The notes: generated by a model from the sequence alone, not told the origin. A stretch of 64,000 nt of DNA from Dactylis glomerata (GCA_007115705.1 QXEO01000222.1:1741179-1805178), one strand, 5' to 3'. Shown: positions 22,064-35,315, numbered from the stretch's first letter. Program-made: numbers and translations.

Positions 22064-22397
22064 TGACGAGGGTTAACTCGACAAATGTCCTAGATGAAGG
22101 ACTTAGGATCGGGGAGATAGGGCGTCGGATGAACTCGAAGGTAAACTCAGTCAAACAAGGTGGCTATGAAAGTAAACGTGGGTGTAGAACCTGGCTTGAT
22201 TTCAATCTGTCCCACACCGTCCTCTCCTGGCCCCTTTATATAGGTGGTCAGGTCTCAAGGATTGGGTGGGATCCGATACAGATTACAATGTCGAAATACG
22301 ACATAAACTCGTATTTCGACTAGTATTACAATTAGGCCTATCGTAACGGGCCTCAGGGGTGCTCAACTAACGGGCTCTATTATCTATACCCTTGTCA
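22064..22397 (-). repeat. Gypsy 5' LTR
   Basis: 334 bp. Compared with 13489-13823 it has 8 substitutions and one single-base indel by eye. It is flanked on the right by tacgg (22398-22402), matching 13484-13488. Confidence 0.93.
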
Positions 22398-23411
22398 TAC
22401 GGTGCTTTATTAAACTTATTATATGTTCAACATTATTACAATTCAAGGATCAGAAAGAGTGGATATATGAATCAGCCATCTAAAAATACACCGTGACAAC
22501 TCTAGGCGAAATCTCAACATGTCAATCTTTCGCCACCCGAATCGGCTGTATATATCCCGAGCAACCGTTGCCAAACGGTTGCACCCAATATCCATGTCCC
22601 GGCGCTGCTCCGCCGCTTGGAGAAAAGACCACATATGGATCCAGTGGATAGCCAAAGGAATAACCTGCAAAAATGATAGAAATTTTGTTTTGTTAAAGAT
22701 AAAGTCGTTTCGAACATGCCATATGGTCCAAAAGATTGCACAGACTCCCACTCTTATGTTAATTTTCTCTGTCTTGATAATACCATTAAGCCAATTACCA
22801 AAAAGGTGTAAAATGCTTGTTGGAGGAGTAATATTAAAATCCATATGCACAATTGTCCAAATAATCTTAGCAAAAGGGCACTCAATGAACAAATGTTGTA
22901 CGTTTTCCTCGATCACAGAAACAACAAGTTTTACTCCCTTGCCAATTTCTTTTTATCATGTTATCTTTTGTTAAAATTTCTTTTCTATAAACAAACCACA
23001 TGAAGATGTTAATCTTTAGTGGCACTTTCATCTTCCATATATATTTTTTGAGAAAAGCTGTGTTATCATTTAACATATCAAGATACATACTCCTTACCGA
23101 AAACCTACCAGATTCAACAAGATTCCATTTAAAAACATCGTTATTTGCATTTAGTTGAATGTCCATTAATCGCTGAACCAAATAAATCCATCTATTCCAT
23201 CGACCACCAGTAAGGCTATGTCTGAACCCTATGTTCAGCGGTGCCGACGCGAGGGTGGTAGCTACAGTAACATTTTTTTTTCTCACAAAATTGTACAGGG
23301 ACGGATACTGGGCTGCTAGAGGTCTGTTACCTAACCAAGTATCCTTCCAAAATCGGGTGCTCTTGCCGTTGTTAACAATAAAAGATCTGCGTTTAAAAAA
23401 ATCTTCTTTAC
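22398..23411 (-). pseudogene. 5'-truncated LINE, reverse-transcriptase C-terminal zinc-binding region
   Basis: Minus-strand reading gives typical plant LINE C-terminal motifs: STRFWKDTWLGNRPLAAQYP, GRFSVRSMY, PLKINIFMWFVYRKEI, CPFAKIIWTI and CAIFWTIWHVRNDFIF, in two frames (22443-22916 and 22882-23286). These are the zf-RVT region of non-LTR retrotransposons. All upstream ORFs are missing. Its 3' UTR is cut by the Gypsy element and resumes at 13488 down to 13433. The right flank gtagacc (23412-23418) pairs with 13426-13432. Confidence 0.85.
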
Positions 23412-24760
23412 GTAGACCTTCTTCTGGATATCACCATTGAGGAATGTCGATTTTACATCGAGGTGTTGGAGATCCCACTTCTTCCGAGCAGCGATCGCCA
23501 CCAGGACACACACAGAGTCGAGGAGCGGCACTGGACCAAACACCTTGTTGAAGTCGACACCCTCACGCTGCACATAGCCCTTGGTAACCAAGCAAGCTTT
23601 GTGCTTGATCTCATGGCGCCAGCGACATCCTTCTTCGTCTTGAACGCCCATTTGAGACCAATGGGGTATGACCTACATGGATCTCAGTCAGGGTTCACGT
23701 ACCTCTCTCCTCGATGGAACTGTGAGCTCGTCTAGCATCGCCTATCTCCAACACTCATATAGCTCGGCATAGGCAAACGTACTAGGCTCCTTGACGAAAA
23801 ACAGACGCTCGGTGTGGCCTGGCACGACGACCTTTCTCACCAAGTCTGTGATGAGATGAAAACGATGAGGCTGCTCCGGTTCATCGTATGCGTCCAACTT
23901 ATCACCAAATGATGCCAGAGGTGAGAAGAAACATGTTGGACTCACGGCTGTTGTGCCAGTGAGAGGCGAGTCTAGCCTACTACGACACGGGTGCTCCCGC
24001 AGCTGCAGCCGAAATTGGTGTCGACGTAGGCGTCATAGGAGGCGACATCAGATTCTCTCCTGCTGCGACAAAATCCTCGGTAGGATGTGCGGCTGGTGGT
24101 GCGGATGCTCCCCAGTGCACCATGCATGTACTCCATGATCAGCGGAGTGTCATCGGCCTATCTCGCCGCTCTTGTCCCATCTCGCCTCCTCGTCGAACGC
24201 ACGTTGCCTGATACATAGACACACTTGGTCACTGGGTCATAGAGGCGATAGGCTTTGGAGTCGTGCTTGTACCCGAGAGGCACCATCTTGACATTGCAGT
24301 CATCAAGCTCTTCAAGCCTGGCCGTGTTACCTTGACATGGGTGAGGCAACCAAACACATGGGTATGATCCACGCCTTGCTTCCGTCCATGCAACGCCTCA
24401 AAGGGATTAACACAGTCCATGATCCGGGTGGAAGAGCGGTTCAGGATGTAGACCGCAGTCACCACAGCGTCACCCTAAAACCTGTTCGGCATGCCTTTGG
24501 CCTTCAGCATACTTCGTGCCATCTCCCACCATAGTTTCGTTGCGGTGCTCTACAATCCCATTTTGTTGTGGGGAGTAGGGCGCGTTGAGGTGTCGTTGCA
24601 CCCCGGGGTCGCCGGCGAAGAAGCTCGCTGGTGAATATACTCTACCTCGATCCATGTGGAGCATGTGCAGAGAGTGGCTTGACTCCAGCTCTGCTCCAGT
24701 TTTGAAGTGCTTGATGGCATCCGATGCCCCAGTTTTGAACTACTTCTCGGAGTCTTGGCT
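23412..24760 (-). pseudogene. Copia element fragment: integrase and reverse transcriptase N-terminus (5' half)
   Basis: Minus-strand frames show integrase remains (LNAPYSPQQNGIVEHRN with the E of the catalytic triad; VTAVYILNRSSTRIMDCVNP; HVFGCLTHVKV) and the RT start (EIKHKACLVTKGYVQREGVD, DLQHLDVKSTFLNGD). Many frameshifts are present. It is the upstream part of the Copia element whose RT/RNase H end is at 12310-13432. The sequence 24761-24888 to its right was not recognised. Confidence 0.82.
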
Positions 24761-24888
24761 AACCATACTGCTTAGGTTACTTTGCTATTCTTCTGTAAAC
24801 TTTATGCCTCAGACTTTGAGTTCGACTTTTCAAACCTGTCATTGTATCGGTCTAGAATAGTATCTCTTCTTGTGTGTGACTTTCCTGT

Positions 24889-26196
24889 GAGTGAAATGCA
24901 CTACGGTCCTCGAAGTTGTGGGCTATGTCTAAAACAGTCCTCAAACTCAGAATTTGCACCAATACAGTCCTCTAGCTAACTTGCTATTGGTGTCCATCTA
25001 CGATCCTAAATACGAAAATCCACCGTATACTGCTGACGTGGCAATAAATTGGCCCCACAATGGTGCTCTAGGTTAGCCACAACAGTACGCAGCTGCCTTA
25101 CACATGGGCCCTCATGTCTCTGCTCCAAAAATCAATTAAAATGACAGCAAGAGTGGGGATTTGAACTCAAAACGTTCTGCTTGTGCCAAAACAAGGTGAC
25201 CACTAAACTATAGTCTGCCTTCAATCATTTAGTAGGATATTAACTTAATACCGTGTATTTTCTAGTCGTGCAGGGAACCGAGGCGTGGTTCTGTCCATGA
25301 TATTTTCCTAAATATAGCGGCTAGAGCTGATAAACTATAAACTATATCTATATTGCAAACACAGTGCTCGTCCGCTATATCTAGTCCTCCTTATTCATAT
25401 GTAAATCTGAAAAACCTAGATTGAGGAAAATTATTTTTCCCTTTGTTCCAGTATCAACTATGCATGTACAAAGTCTTGAGATGTATTTTGTATGACACAT
25501 CCAATTTCTATCATATATCCGTGATTTTAGCTCCTATAGGATTGACATTTATTAAATTAAAATTTTCTTGTTCATTTTTTTCTAAATCATGCAAAAATTA
25601 AAAAATCTAACAGTTAAAAAAACACTAAAACTCAAAGAAACTTATGAGCTATTGCTCCAATCTATTATATAAGTGCGGACCTTCGTCGAGAACATATCAT
25701 ATCGGTAGGTTGGCCGTGGTTGCTGTTTCGCTGATAGGGTAGATCTTATTGAAAATCTACATTGTATTTTTATCGTTCAATAGGTTGAGAAGGCGTATTT
25801 CTACGTAATTTAGCCAGCCATGTGAAAGTGAAACTTCCACTGTTCATTTAGATACGTGCAGTGATGCATGTACAACGGAAGGTAGGTTATGTCTTAGTGG
25901 TTAGCCTGTTTTGGACTGATCATATTAGTTTTGGAGTTCAAATCACCACTCTGCAAATTAATTCTTATTTTTTTAATTGATGATATGTGGGTCCCATATG
26001 TAAGGCATCGTGGTAGGCTGGAACGTCATTGTGGGCTTGATTTATTGCCACATCAGCAACATACGGTAGATTTCGTATTTAGGACCGTAGATGGACATCC
26101 ATAGCAAGTTAGAGGACTATATTGATGCAAATTCTGAATTCAAGGACTGTTTTAGACATAGCCAATGACTTCCAGGACTGTAGATGCATTTCACTC
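24889..26196. mobile_element. Mutator-like element with long terminal inverted repeats
   Basis: A 1308-bp element flanked by ctttcctgt (9 bp, 24880-24888 and 26197-26205). Ends are GAGTGAAATGCA...TGCATTTCACTC. The inverted repeats run about 190 bp inward: gctatgtctaaaacagtcct, cagaatttgca and atctacg(a/g)tcctaaatacga occur on both arms. The interior is AT-rich without an ORF of note, so it is non-autonomous. It is inserted near the outer end of the degraded Copia. Confidence 0.88.
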
Positions 26197-26205
26197 CTTT
26201 CCTGT

Positions 26206-27870
26206 GAACTCCATTCGGGGTGAAAAGAAAACTCATGATGTGACCTCCGTGGTTGGACCGAGCGATGATGGCGTTGTGTTTCGTTCCCTTTCGAAGGCGT
26301 TGTGGTGGAACACATTGCCTGTTACCCTCGAATTGCTATCTTTGGTGGCTAATGCTATCGTTTGCTAGAGTCATTTTTGTTGATAGCCTTTTTGCTTTTA
26401 TAATTTATGTTTTGTGCATCCTCGATGTCTTGACTAGTTTTTGAAATCTTGGTGATGGTAGGCTCAGTGTAATTGGTATCTTTTTAATATTGATATTTTT
26501 TTATTAAAATATGTCTTTTATCTAAAAATAAACACACTCACTCGCCCACGTAAATGATATTTTTACAGAAAGTATCCAGATTTATTATAGAAGTTCACAA
26601 GTAGTACAAACTATCATAAACCTAATAAAATTACATCGGTATGCTTGGACCACCTAACAACCACTACCGTCGCCGACGCGTCGCCGTCGCTGTTCCTCTA
26701 CTGGAGCCGGCCTGGCGGTGTTGATGATAGCCGAGAAGTCTTCGTGGATATGCCCCCTAAGGATCAGCGCCCTAGAAACTCGCCGTCGCTGAAATCTTGA
26801 ATACGAGATTGGTTAACTAAATCCTAAACCCTAACTTAAAAGACCACCAAACGCCAAGCACAGGTCAAACGTCTTCCTTCCACCGCCGGAGCTGCAAGCA
26901 GAGAATGCGGGTACCCGTGGATGCCAGACGACCGCGGCTTAGGTTTTTTTTTGAGATGGGCGAAGTCGCGAAGAGAGTAGAATATTCCTCTTCTGGCGAC
27001 CTCTGGATCACCCAAATAGACATACGTGCAGTGCAGGCAGGCAGGGCGACGTGATTTGCCTAGATAGGTACCTGATTGATTGACCTCCAGACGTCTCTTT
27101 GTGCGAGGATGATGAGGAGATGAGATTACAGTGATTCCATCGTCGTGCTCCACTAGCTACCTAGCTATCCACCGTCGTCGTTTCCCTTTCGCCTCGCTTT
27201 AGTCCTAGATCGGTCGAGATCATATGTGTACGTCTGCGTGCAGCTCAATCGGATTCCACACGGATGGATGGATGGATCGATGCGCTGTCGGCAACGGTGG
27301 CAAGCATGCACGCCGGCAACGTTGCTTTCGCTGTGGTTTACACATTACACGCGCGGGGGTTTGACGTGATCCGATTCGATACATACGCGGAATCGGTCTC
27401 TTATCTTATCGTCTGTATTCGTTGCTACTTTGAGTGTGGCATAAGTTCAGTGCTTGCACAGCCCCAGAACTCATAATTGTGAGAATCAGGCATCTGATCA
27501 AATGCAAGCACAATTTTTTACATACTCGTACATTGTTATCTACTGTAATCTCATCAAATCCAAGCACAATTGTGAGTACTTGTATGCTAATAATTAGATT
27601 CCTATGTTCCAGAGCAAAATCTGGATGCTGATAGCCACTAATTGATACAAATTCACAGCTGCAGTACTCATGATGGTGGGAATCAGGCATCTGAAATCTA
27701 AAAGCACACATATATCGAGAATGCATGGTTATCCCCAACCTCTGTAGTAGACTTATGTATTGCAAATTCATATATACTGCTTACGGAAACAAAACGGCGA
27801 AAACATGGTGATATTGTCACCTCAAACAAGCACAACGAGATTGCGTGCTACAACTCATGAATTAATGCTC
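26206..27870. other. Unassigned intergenic DNA
   Basis: Contains a GC-rich stretch at about 26680-27180 with short ORFs on both strands and no recognised motif, and scattered direct repeats around 27430-27720 (gaatcaggcatctga occurs twice). It may be a decayed gene or element fragment. No supported gene. Confidence 0.35.
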
Positions 27871-27878
27871 CGCATGTC

Positions 27879-28197
27879 TAGGGCCGGATCTGGGCGGGGT
27901 CCTTGGCCAACTTAGCGGCATGGGTCCTAAGTCTAATGTATATGGGCCCTAAGTTAGCGGCATGGGCCCTAAGGCTGGAGGCAGGGGCGATCGGCGAGGT
28001 TACGATCGCGATTGGCTGTGAGGACCGCGAGGAGTCGAGTCGGCGACGCAGCCAGCAAGGTACATGCTGGGCCGGGCCTTGCAGTTTTTTTAAAATGTAT
28101 AGAAATATATAGAAAAAGGTATATAAAATTATAGGCCCCCTCCTGATATGGGCCCCTGGCGGCCGCATAAGGTCGCATAGGTCCAGATCCGACCCTG
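27879..28197. mobile_element. hAT-type non-autonomous element
   Basis: A 319-bp element with 8-bp direct repeats cgcatgtc (27871-27878 and 28198-28205). Terminal inverted repeats are tagggccggatctgg on the left and the complement of cagggtcggatctgg on the right. The interior repeats cgg-rich ggccctaag motifs. No transposase. Confidence 0.83.
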
Positions 28198-28441
28198 CGC
28201 ATGTCCTCTTACCAGACGAACCCTGAACTATCATCTCCAAATTATTTCACCGAAAGTCTGAAGTATTTCCACATATCCACACGTGCAGTGACCAGTGAGC
28301 ACCAAGTACACAAACAATAGGTAGCGATATCTATAGCTAGAAGATTGCTGAAGCCACAAAGAGACCTCGCTCGTACCACCATTGAAAGAATTTTCATCTT
28401 TGAGAGACACTACATCTCATGCATACTTAGTAAGCAAGAAA

Positions 28442-28613
28442 ATCCAAACATGCTATCTAGTAGATCTCATGGTATGTGTACCAGAAAAAGAAGAAAGCAG
28501 AGTGACATTGTAACTTCAACCAAATACATCCAAACATGCTATCTAGTAGATCTCATGGTATGTGTACCAGAAAAAGAAGAAAGCAGAGTGACATTGTAAC
28601 TTCAACCAAATAC
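28442..28613. repeat. Perfect 86-bp tandem duplication
   Basis: Copies 28442-28527 and 28528-28613 look identical base for base, beginning atccaaacatgctatctagt. Complete identity suggests a very recent event or an assembly artefact. Confidence 0.9.
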
Positions 28614-28703
28614 ATCGTAGCTAGTAGTATGTGTTTGATAAATAATCATGAATCATGCTCTTGTCCTTTTATGGTCACATCCAATCTATCCTGGATTCTC
28701 AAC

Positions 28704-28815
28704 TACTTCCTCCGTTTAGAAATATAAGATGTTTTAGCATTATGAAGCGAGTGTATCTAGACATCTTTTAGTATATAGGTTTGAGTGTTATTATCTCGAT
28801 ATGACACCTTTAACA
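28704..28815. mobile_element. Stowaway/mariner-like MITE remnant
   Basis: tacttcctccgtttagaaatataagatgtttta is the typical left end of a grass mariner-type MITE and is followed by the usual agtgtatctagacatctttta core. The right inverted end was not found. Confidence 0.5.
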
Positions 28816-29962
28816 CCTTTAAGGTTTCCTAGCTCATTCCATCTCCTAATTGAGCACACGACCACAACGTTCGACCAATGTATTTTACTATTTTTCTTTT
28901 CCCAAGAGGAAATAAAGCATGGGCTAGCCCATAATATAATGGCGGCAATTGGGTTTACCCCATAAACCAGTATTTAACTAGGAATCTTGGTGCACATGAT
29001 TGTTGTGAGTGGACAAGTTATCAAACTACTTTTGGTCTGCAGCATTACTCGAAAGATGTTGATATACTAATCTATCTATCTTTATATTTTACACGGAAAA
29101 GTAAAATCATCCTTTCAGACACAGTATATCAAATCATCCGATGTTACATGTCTGAGGTCCAAAAAGTGAGTCCATGAGTGCTCAATATGCAAGATGACTG
29201 TTCCTGTACTAGGACCTAATTAATCCATTACATAAAATAAGGTCATGAAGTGGATAAATACTATATGCTTGCATGAAGATACATAAATATATAAAATAAA
29301 GCTATACACTCCTTTCAAACGACACGTACCCATGGGCCCCCCCGTGTAAAAGGCCTTCGTGAAAAGCCAGGGCTCTGTCCATTTTATTAAGAAAGGGCAA
29401 GTATTCGTACTTTATTTACAAAGTAACAAATCTTATTTTGCAATCACCGGCAGGTTTCTGTCACAAATTAAAGAGCAGTGTGAGTTCACATGAATGATTG
29501 GCCTTTGTCAGCAAGCTGACAATGGAATGTTCTCTAACTAATCGATGATGCTCCATGCAATCTAGTCCAACACACTCCCCACTTAATTCATTTAATTATG
29601 TTTATAATATTTAAAGGACGTGTTGTGGTTTTGGCCGTTTGTGAGAGTAATAGATATATTGTCTTTGTCCGCTAAAAACATATTAGTCATTGCTCTCCTA
29701 CCTTCCAATGGACATCGTTCAGAACATTTTGTATTTTGCATTGCCAAGAATCTCTGCATGCTCCACATGCAAAATTGGTGTAATGTTTGAAATACAGGTT
29801 ATTCCTTCTATGTTAGTTTTGTGTATCTTGGACGACGATGGTATGACAGCGATGGAAAAAATACACATAAAATCATGGTTCTAAAAAAATTTCATGATTG
29901 TGCTATCACATATCCTCTTTATTTTGGCAGGAGATAATTTATTGGCACCGCAAAACATGTGG
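28816..29962. other. AT-rich intergenic DNA
   Basis: No supported gene. A C-run at 29336-29343 and short low-complexity stretches only. Confidence 0.4.
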
Positions 29963-30368
29963 ATTCACTACAGGAATGGTGAAAGATGCCGAGGGCCAGC
30001 GTCTACGCCGACGGCCAAATGTCGGTGCCATCGGCGTAGGCTATATTTCAGGCAGCCCACGTAGCTGGCCGTCGGCGTAGAATTACCGTCGGCGTAAGAT
30101 AGCTACGCCGACGGCCTTTTCTACGCCGACGGCAATGCCCTCGGCATAGCTATTTTCCATTTTACCATATTAATCTTAGAAAAATCATAACTAAATCATT
30201 CTAATTCACAAAAATACAAATAATATATCAAAATTTGCAGAAAAATAAGATCTATTCATCTAAACCTTCCAAAATTTAGAACTAATTAATTTAATTAGTT
30301 AGGATTTTCAGTTTAGGAATTTAGGGTTTTGATTCAGTTGGAAGTCGAGAAAATTTGAACTAGAGCCG

Positions 30369-31716
30369 TGATGTCTACGCACGCGTCTGTTCTTGTAGAC
30401 AGTGTTGGGCCTCCAAGTGCAGAGGTTTGTAGAACAGCAGCAAGTTTCCCTTAAGTGGATCACCCAAGGTTTATCGAACTCAGGGAGGAAGAGGTCAAAG
30501 CTATCCCTCTCAAACAACCCTGCAATTACGATACAGAAAGTCTCTTGTGTCCCCAACACACCCAATACACTTGTCAGATGTATAGGTGCACTAGTTCGGC
30601 GAAGAGATAGTGAAATACAAGCGGTAGTGATGATTATAAGTAGCAAATATGGTCTGAAATAAATATCGCTGCGAGCAAACATGTAACAAAACAGTAAGTA
30701 AATGGTGTGCAATGCTTGGAAACAAGGCCTAGGGATCATACTTTCACTAGTGGACACACTCCCAACAATATAACATAAATAAACAAATAAATAACTTCTC
30801 TTCACTATGGTACTCTGAATTACTCTCCTATTGAATAACACTAATCATTGCGTAGGGCTATGAAGCACTCCTCAAAGTTCATCAAGTACTTGACAAACAC
30901 CACTCATAGAGATATCCAAATCAGATCACAACTCAAGATAGATATTATTGCAACTTAGACCAAGTACTAACACGGTGCACACACTGTCAACATTACACCA
31001 TGAAACGAGGAATAGATCACTTCAATACTATCATAGTGATAATTATTCTCATAATCCATAAGAGATCACAATCGTAGCCTAGACCAAGTAGCACCATGAT
31101 GCACGTACTGTCACTGTTACACCATGGCAGGAGGAATAGATTACTTTAATAACATCACTAGAGTACACATAATATCTGAATAATAACATCTACTTGTTCA
31201 ACATGATACAAAGCTCACGATCACATAAAGATCACATCATGGGAGAGAGAGGTGAACCACATAGCTACCGGTAGAGCCCTCAGCCCCGGGGATGAACTAC
31301 TCCCTCCTCATCATAGGAGACAGCAAGGTTGATGGAGATGGCGGTGAGGTCGATGGAGACGGCGGAGATGGCGATGGAGACCAATGGAGATGGCTCCGGG
31401 GGCACTTCCCCGTCCCGGCAGGGTGCCGGAACAGAGACTTCTGTCCCCCTGAAATTTGGCTTCGACGGCGGCGGCGCTGCGGAACTGTTCTGGAAATTTC
31501 GTCGACTCTCCTAGGGTTTTCCATCCCGAGGCTTCTTATAGGCTTTTCTGAAACACAAAAACAGCAGAAAACAGGGAACTGACACTGTGGCGACTTGTTA
31601 ATAGGTTAGTTCCGGAAAATGCATAAAAGTTCCACGAAGTGTAACGAAACATCGGGTAAATGGTGTAAAAACAAGCATGGAGCATCAAAAATTATAGATA
31701 CGTTGGAGACGTATCA
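30369..31716 (-). repeat. LARD 3' LTR (carries a deletion)
   Basis: 1348 bp. Lacks the roughly 193-bp block seen at about 36487-36680 in the other LTR: the join is within cttcttatagg|cttttctgaa near 31540. Short ORFs inside are LTR artefacts. Confidence 0.9.
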
Positions 31717-34305
31717 GCATCCCCAAGCTTAACTCCTGCTCGTCCTCGAGTAGGTAAGTGATAACAAAAGAAATAAGTTTTGAGGTGACATGCACCTACA
31801 CAATCTTGATCATATATGTAAGCATTTGTGAGCTGGGATCAAAAGAACTTAAAACATGGGCATGAAAGACATAATCTTGACAATAAGAAACTTAGCAACC
31901 ATGTTGTAAACATGCGAATGAACACAAACAAAAGATCATGAAAATGAAACAATGAAAGTCAAACGTGTGTTCAAATCATAAGGAAAAACATAACAAATGG
32001 TTTTCAGCTTGTCCTTAATGAGAGAGCAAAACATAAATGCATAGGACACCTTCAAGTTTAAGAGGGCGACTAGATACAAATAATTTAAGAACAAGTGAAA
32101 CCATGATCATGAATCAATCAATGAAAACTTTGGGACAATGCACATTATACTCAGAATGACAACTATGATCTCTTAGACGGTGCATAAAGGTAGAAGGTGG
32201 AGACTCAACATAAAAGTAAAAGAAAGGCCCTTCGCAGAGGGAAGCAGTGATTAAACATGTGCTAGAGCTTTTCATTTGTAAAACAGAGAGATAAAAATTG
32301 GTTTTGAGAGGTGGTTGTCTTTGTCAACGACTGGCAATGGGGTTCTTACTATCTTCCATACAAAAATGAAGCAAGTTTTTGAGAGAGAGATTGGCACTTT
32401 TGTGCTCTTTTATAAAGCTTGGCACTCCTCCCCACCTTTTTTCCTTTCTCAAACCATGGCTAACCGATTTCATCGGGTGCCCACCAACATTCACATATCA
32501 TGGAGGAGTGCCTTTTTTCTTTTCTTTTTTCCTTTTTTTCTTTTTGGAATAAGCAATATGGAAGATAGCAAATCCGACCACTACGTCCCCATGAGCTGAA
32601 AACAGTGTCACAAACCGAGAAGTGTTTTGAAGGTTTTTGAAAGGTAGCACATGAAAATTTACTTTCGAATGGCTTGCAAATACCATGCATAGGAATTTAT
32701 AGTGGACACAATGGCAAACTTGGTTTTTGGGAGTTGGATGCATGAGTAGAGCTCATACTCAGTACAAAATGAGGGCTAGCAAAAGACTGAGAGCGACTAA
32801 CTAAGAGAGCAATAATGGCCATAATCATGCAAAGCGACAAAGCAACATTGAAAGAAGCATAAGATGGCATCAAAAGTCAAAAACTAAATGATCATAGAGG
32901 CTATTGGCGACTTTGTATGAGTCTAACATGTGTGAGCATGCGCCAAGTCAACCCAAATAAAGCATCAAGGAGAAAACCAAAATAATGCTTCCAAATAATT
33001 AAAACAACGTATGATTTTTTCAAAGGCTCATTAAGCAATCTCAGTTATTTGAGACAAGTCATGCTACAGAAAAACCACTAAGCATACTATCAAAAAGACA
33101 TCAAGCACGACATGCTAAAGCCTAGGCCGCAGTCTACACAAGCTCCTTCTTGTATCACTTTTTTGCATGAAACTTTTTCTCTTTTCCAACACCATTAAAA
33201 CCTTTTTGAGGAAACTCTTTTGAGGAAAACCCATATAGATCAGAGGAAAAAATACACCTTGATGAAAAGATAAGACAAGGTCTGAACACAAATCAAGGTG
33301 AAAACGAAAACCAAAAGCAGTAGCAGAAAAAGAAGAACACTCGGTTTTTGATAAGAGTGAAAACTAGAGCGTTCTTGGCAAATGAAAAGCGAGTTCATCT
33401 CCTCCAAAAGAAACATGATGTGATGTAACCATTTATTGCAGCAAACTAAACTAAACTAATACTGAAAACAAAAACAACTGACGCTTCAAGAAAAACGCAT
33501 AGTGCATGAAGCAATAAAAATATAGTGTTTTGAAAGGTGACCTGATTTTTGCCGATGAAGAAGGGGTGCCTCGGGGGCATCCCCAAGCTTTGACGCTTGT
33601 ACTTCTTGGATATTTCTTGGGGTGATGCATGGGCATCCCCAAGCTTGAGCTTTTGTCCATTCTTCAACTCATCTCATCATTCTCCAATCCCTACACTTGA
33701 AAACTTCCTTCATACAAAACTAAACACAAATCTATTAGCAACATTAGTGTAAGCATACCATTGAATCAACCCTTTTTGCTTCAGGTTTCAACCTAATACC
33801 ACCACATATAAAGCAAATACCACTGTAGCAACTTCCCCAAAAGTTCCATGATCAAAAGAACTCAAAAGAAAGTGATAAAGCGGCAAACACAAATATTGGC
33901 AGAAATCTGTCAAAACAGAACAGCTGACAAAGGACGAATTTTTAGAGGGTTTTATGTTGCTCAAATCAAAAAGTGTTCAACTAATGAAAGTTTGGATATA
34001 ACCTGGGGCATATGCACAAGAAATCGCAGGTCCAAAAGATATACATAGAAGTTTCACGAATTTTTACGGTACAGCACCGAAAACAGTTTCTGGACAGCAA
34101 CATCCCCAAATCTTTACCTCACTCAAATTAGAGGCTTCTCTTGGCACAAAAACGAAATAAAAAAGATAAGGAGCGGTTATTACAGTAGTAATAACTTCCA
34201 AGACTCAAATAAAAGAAAAAGTACTGAAAATAAAACAATGGGTTATCTCCCAAGAGTGCTTTTCTTTAACGCCTTTGAGCTAGGCGCAGTAATTTGTAAA
34301 GATGC

Positions 34306-35154
34306 TCATGTGGGCGCCATATAAGAGCTTGAGGCAAAGGCGCCATATAGGAACTTAAAGCAATAGAGAGCATCAAAAAGCAAGTATGGAACACATTTAA
34401 ATCTAAACCACTTCCTATGAAAAATAGTCTTGTAAAGAGACAAGTCATGAAAGCGCAAAGCAAAAAGGATAGGAAGGCAAAACAAGTACAACTTCAAGAA
34501 TTGCAACATAAAGAGGGGAAACTCAATATTGTTGAGATCCATCAAACCATGTTTCCCTCTCTCATAATAACTTTCAGTAGCATCATGAATAGAACTAACA
34601 ATATAACTATCACATAAAGCATCCTTATCATGAGCCACATGCATAAAAGAATTAATACTCACCACAGGAACAATAGTAGTAGGAGCAGATTCAACAGAAT
34701 AATTATTCTCATCACCATAATCATCATAAATAGGAGGCATATTGTAATCATAACTAGTTTTCTCCTCAGAAGTAGGTGAACTGAAAACATTATACTCATC
34801 ATCATAACCATCATAAACTAGAGGTTTAGTATCATCACAAGCTAAAGAACAGCTATTTCACAAAGCATATTCTTCAAACATATCATCATAAGAAGGAACA
34901 TCACATATGGGAGATAAAATATTATCAGAGCAAATTTTCTCCACTAAAGCTGGGGAACTAAAAATATCATGCTTAACAAAACCAGCTTCCCCAAGCTTAG
35001 ACTTTTCTATAGCATTAGCAACAACGGTGTTCAAAGCATTCATACTAACAACACTATTAGCATGCAAATTAAGCTCCAAAGGTTTTTCAATTTTCTCTTC
35101 AAACACTTCATATCTAAACTCAGGAAAAAGACTAAAGAACTCTTTATTTTCCAT
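34306..35154 (-). other. Residual coding-like segments in the LARD interior
   Basis: Two minus-strand open stretches, 34306-34740 (144 codons) and 34858-35154 (98 codons), lie just downstream of the 5' LTR, where gag would be. They start MPPIYDDYGDENNY and MENKEFFSLFPEFRYEVFEE. The first ends in a hydrophobic stretch. They resemble decayed N-terminal retroelement ORFs but have no domain I recognise. Confidence 0.4.
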
Positions 35155-35315
35155 TAAGCCTAACTAGTGAAAATAAAAACAAGAAACAAAAAGATGTAAT
35201 TGCAGAATCTAAAGGAAATAACTTCGAGCACTCACCAGCAACTAAAAGACTTAGTAGCCAAAGAATGTGAGTACCTTTTACCTTACCTCCCCGGCAACGG
35301 CGCCAGAAAAGAGCT

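Larger units (their letters stand above)
13489..22397 (-). mobile_element. Ty3/Gypsy LTR retrotransposon, Tat-like, with antisense gene
   Basis: A complete element of 8909 bp, flanked by tacgg at 13484-13488 and 22398-22402. The LTRs are 335 and 334 bp. The order on the minus strand is LTR, primer-binding site, gag, protease, RT, RNase H, integrase, LTR. Integrase lies after RT, which defines Gypsy. An RNase H domain directly before integrase, together with an antisense ORF between integrase and the 3' LTR, suggests the Tat group (Retand/Ogre relatives). The LTRs differ by 8 substitutions and one indel. It sits inside a LINE that itself sits in a Copia element. Confidence 0.93.
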
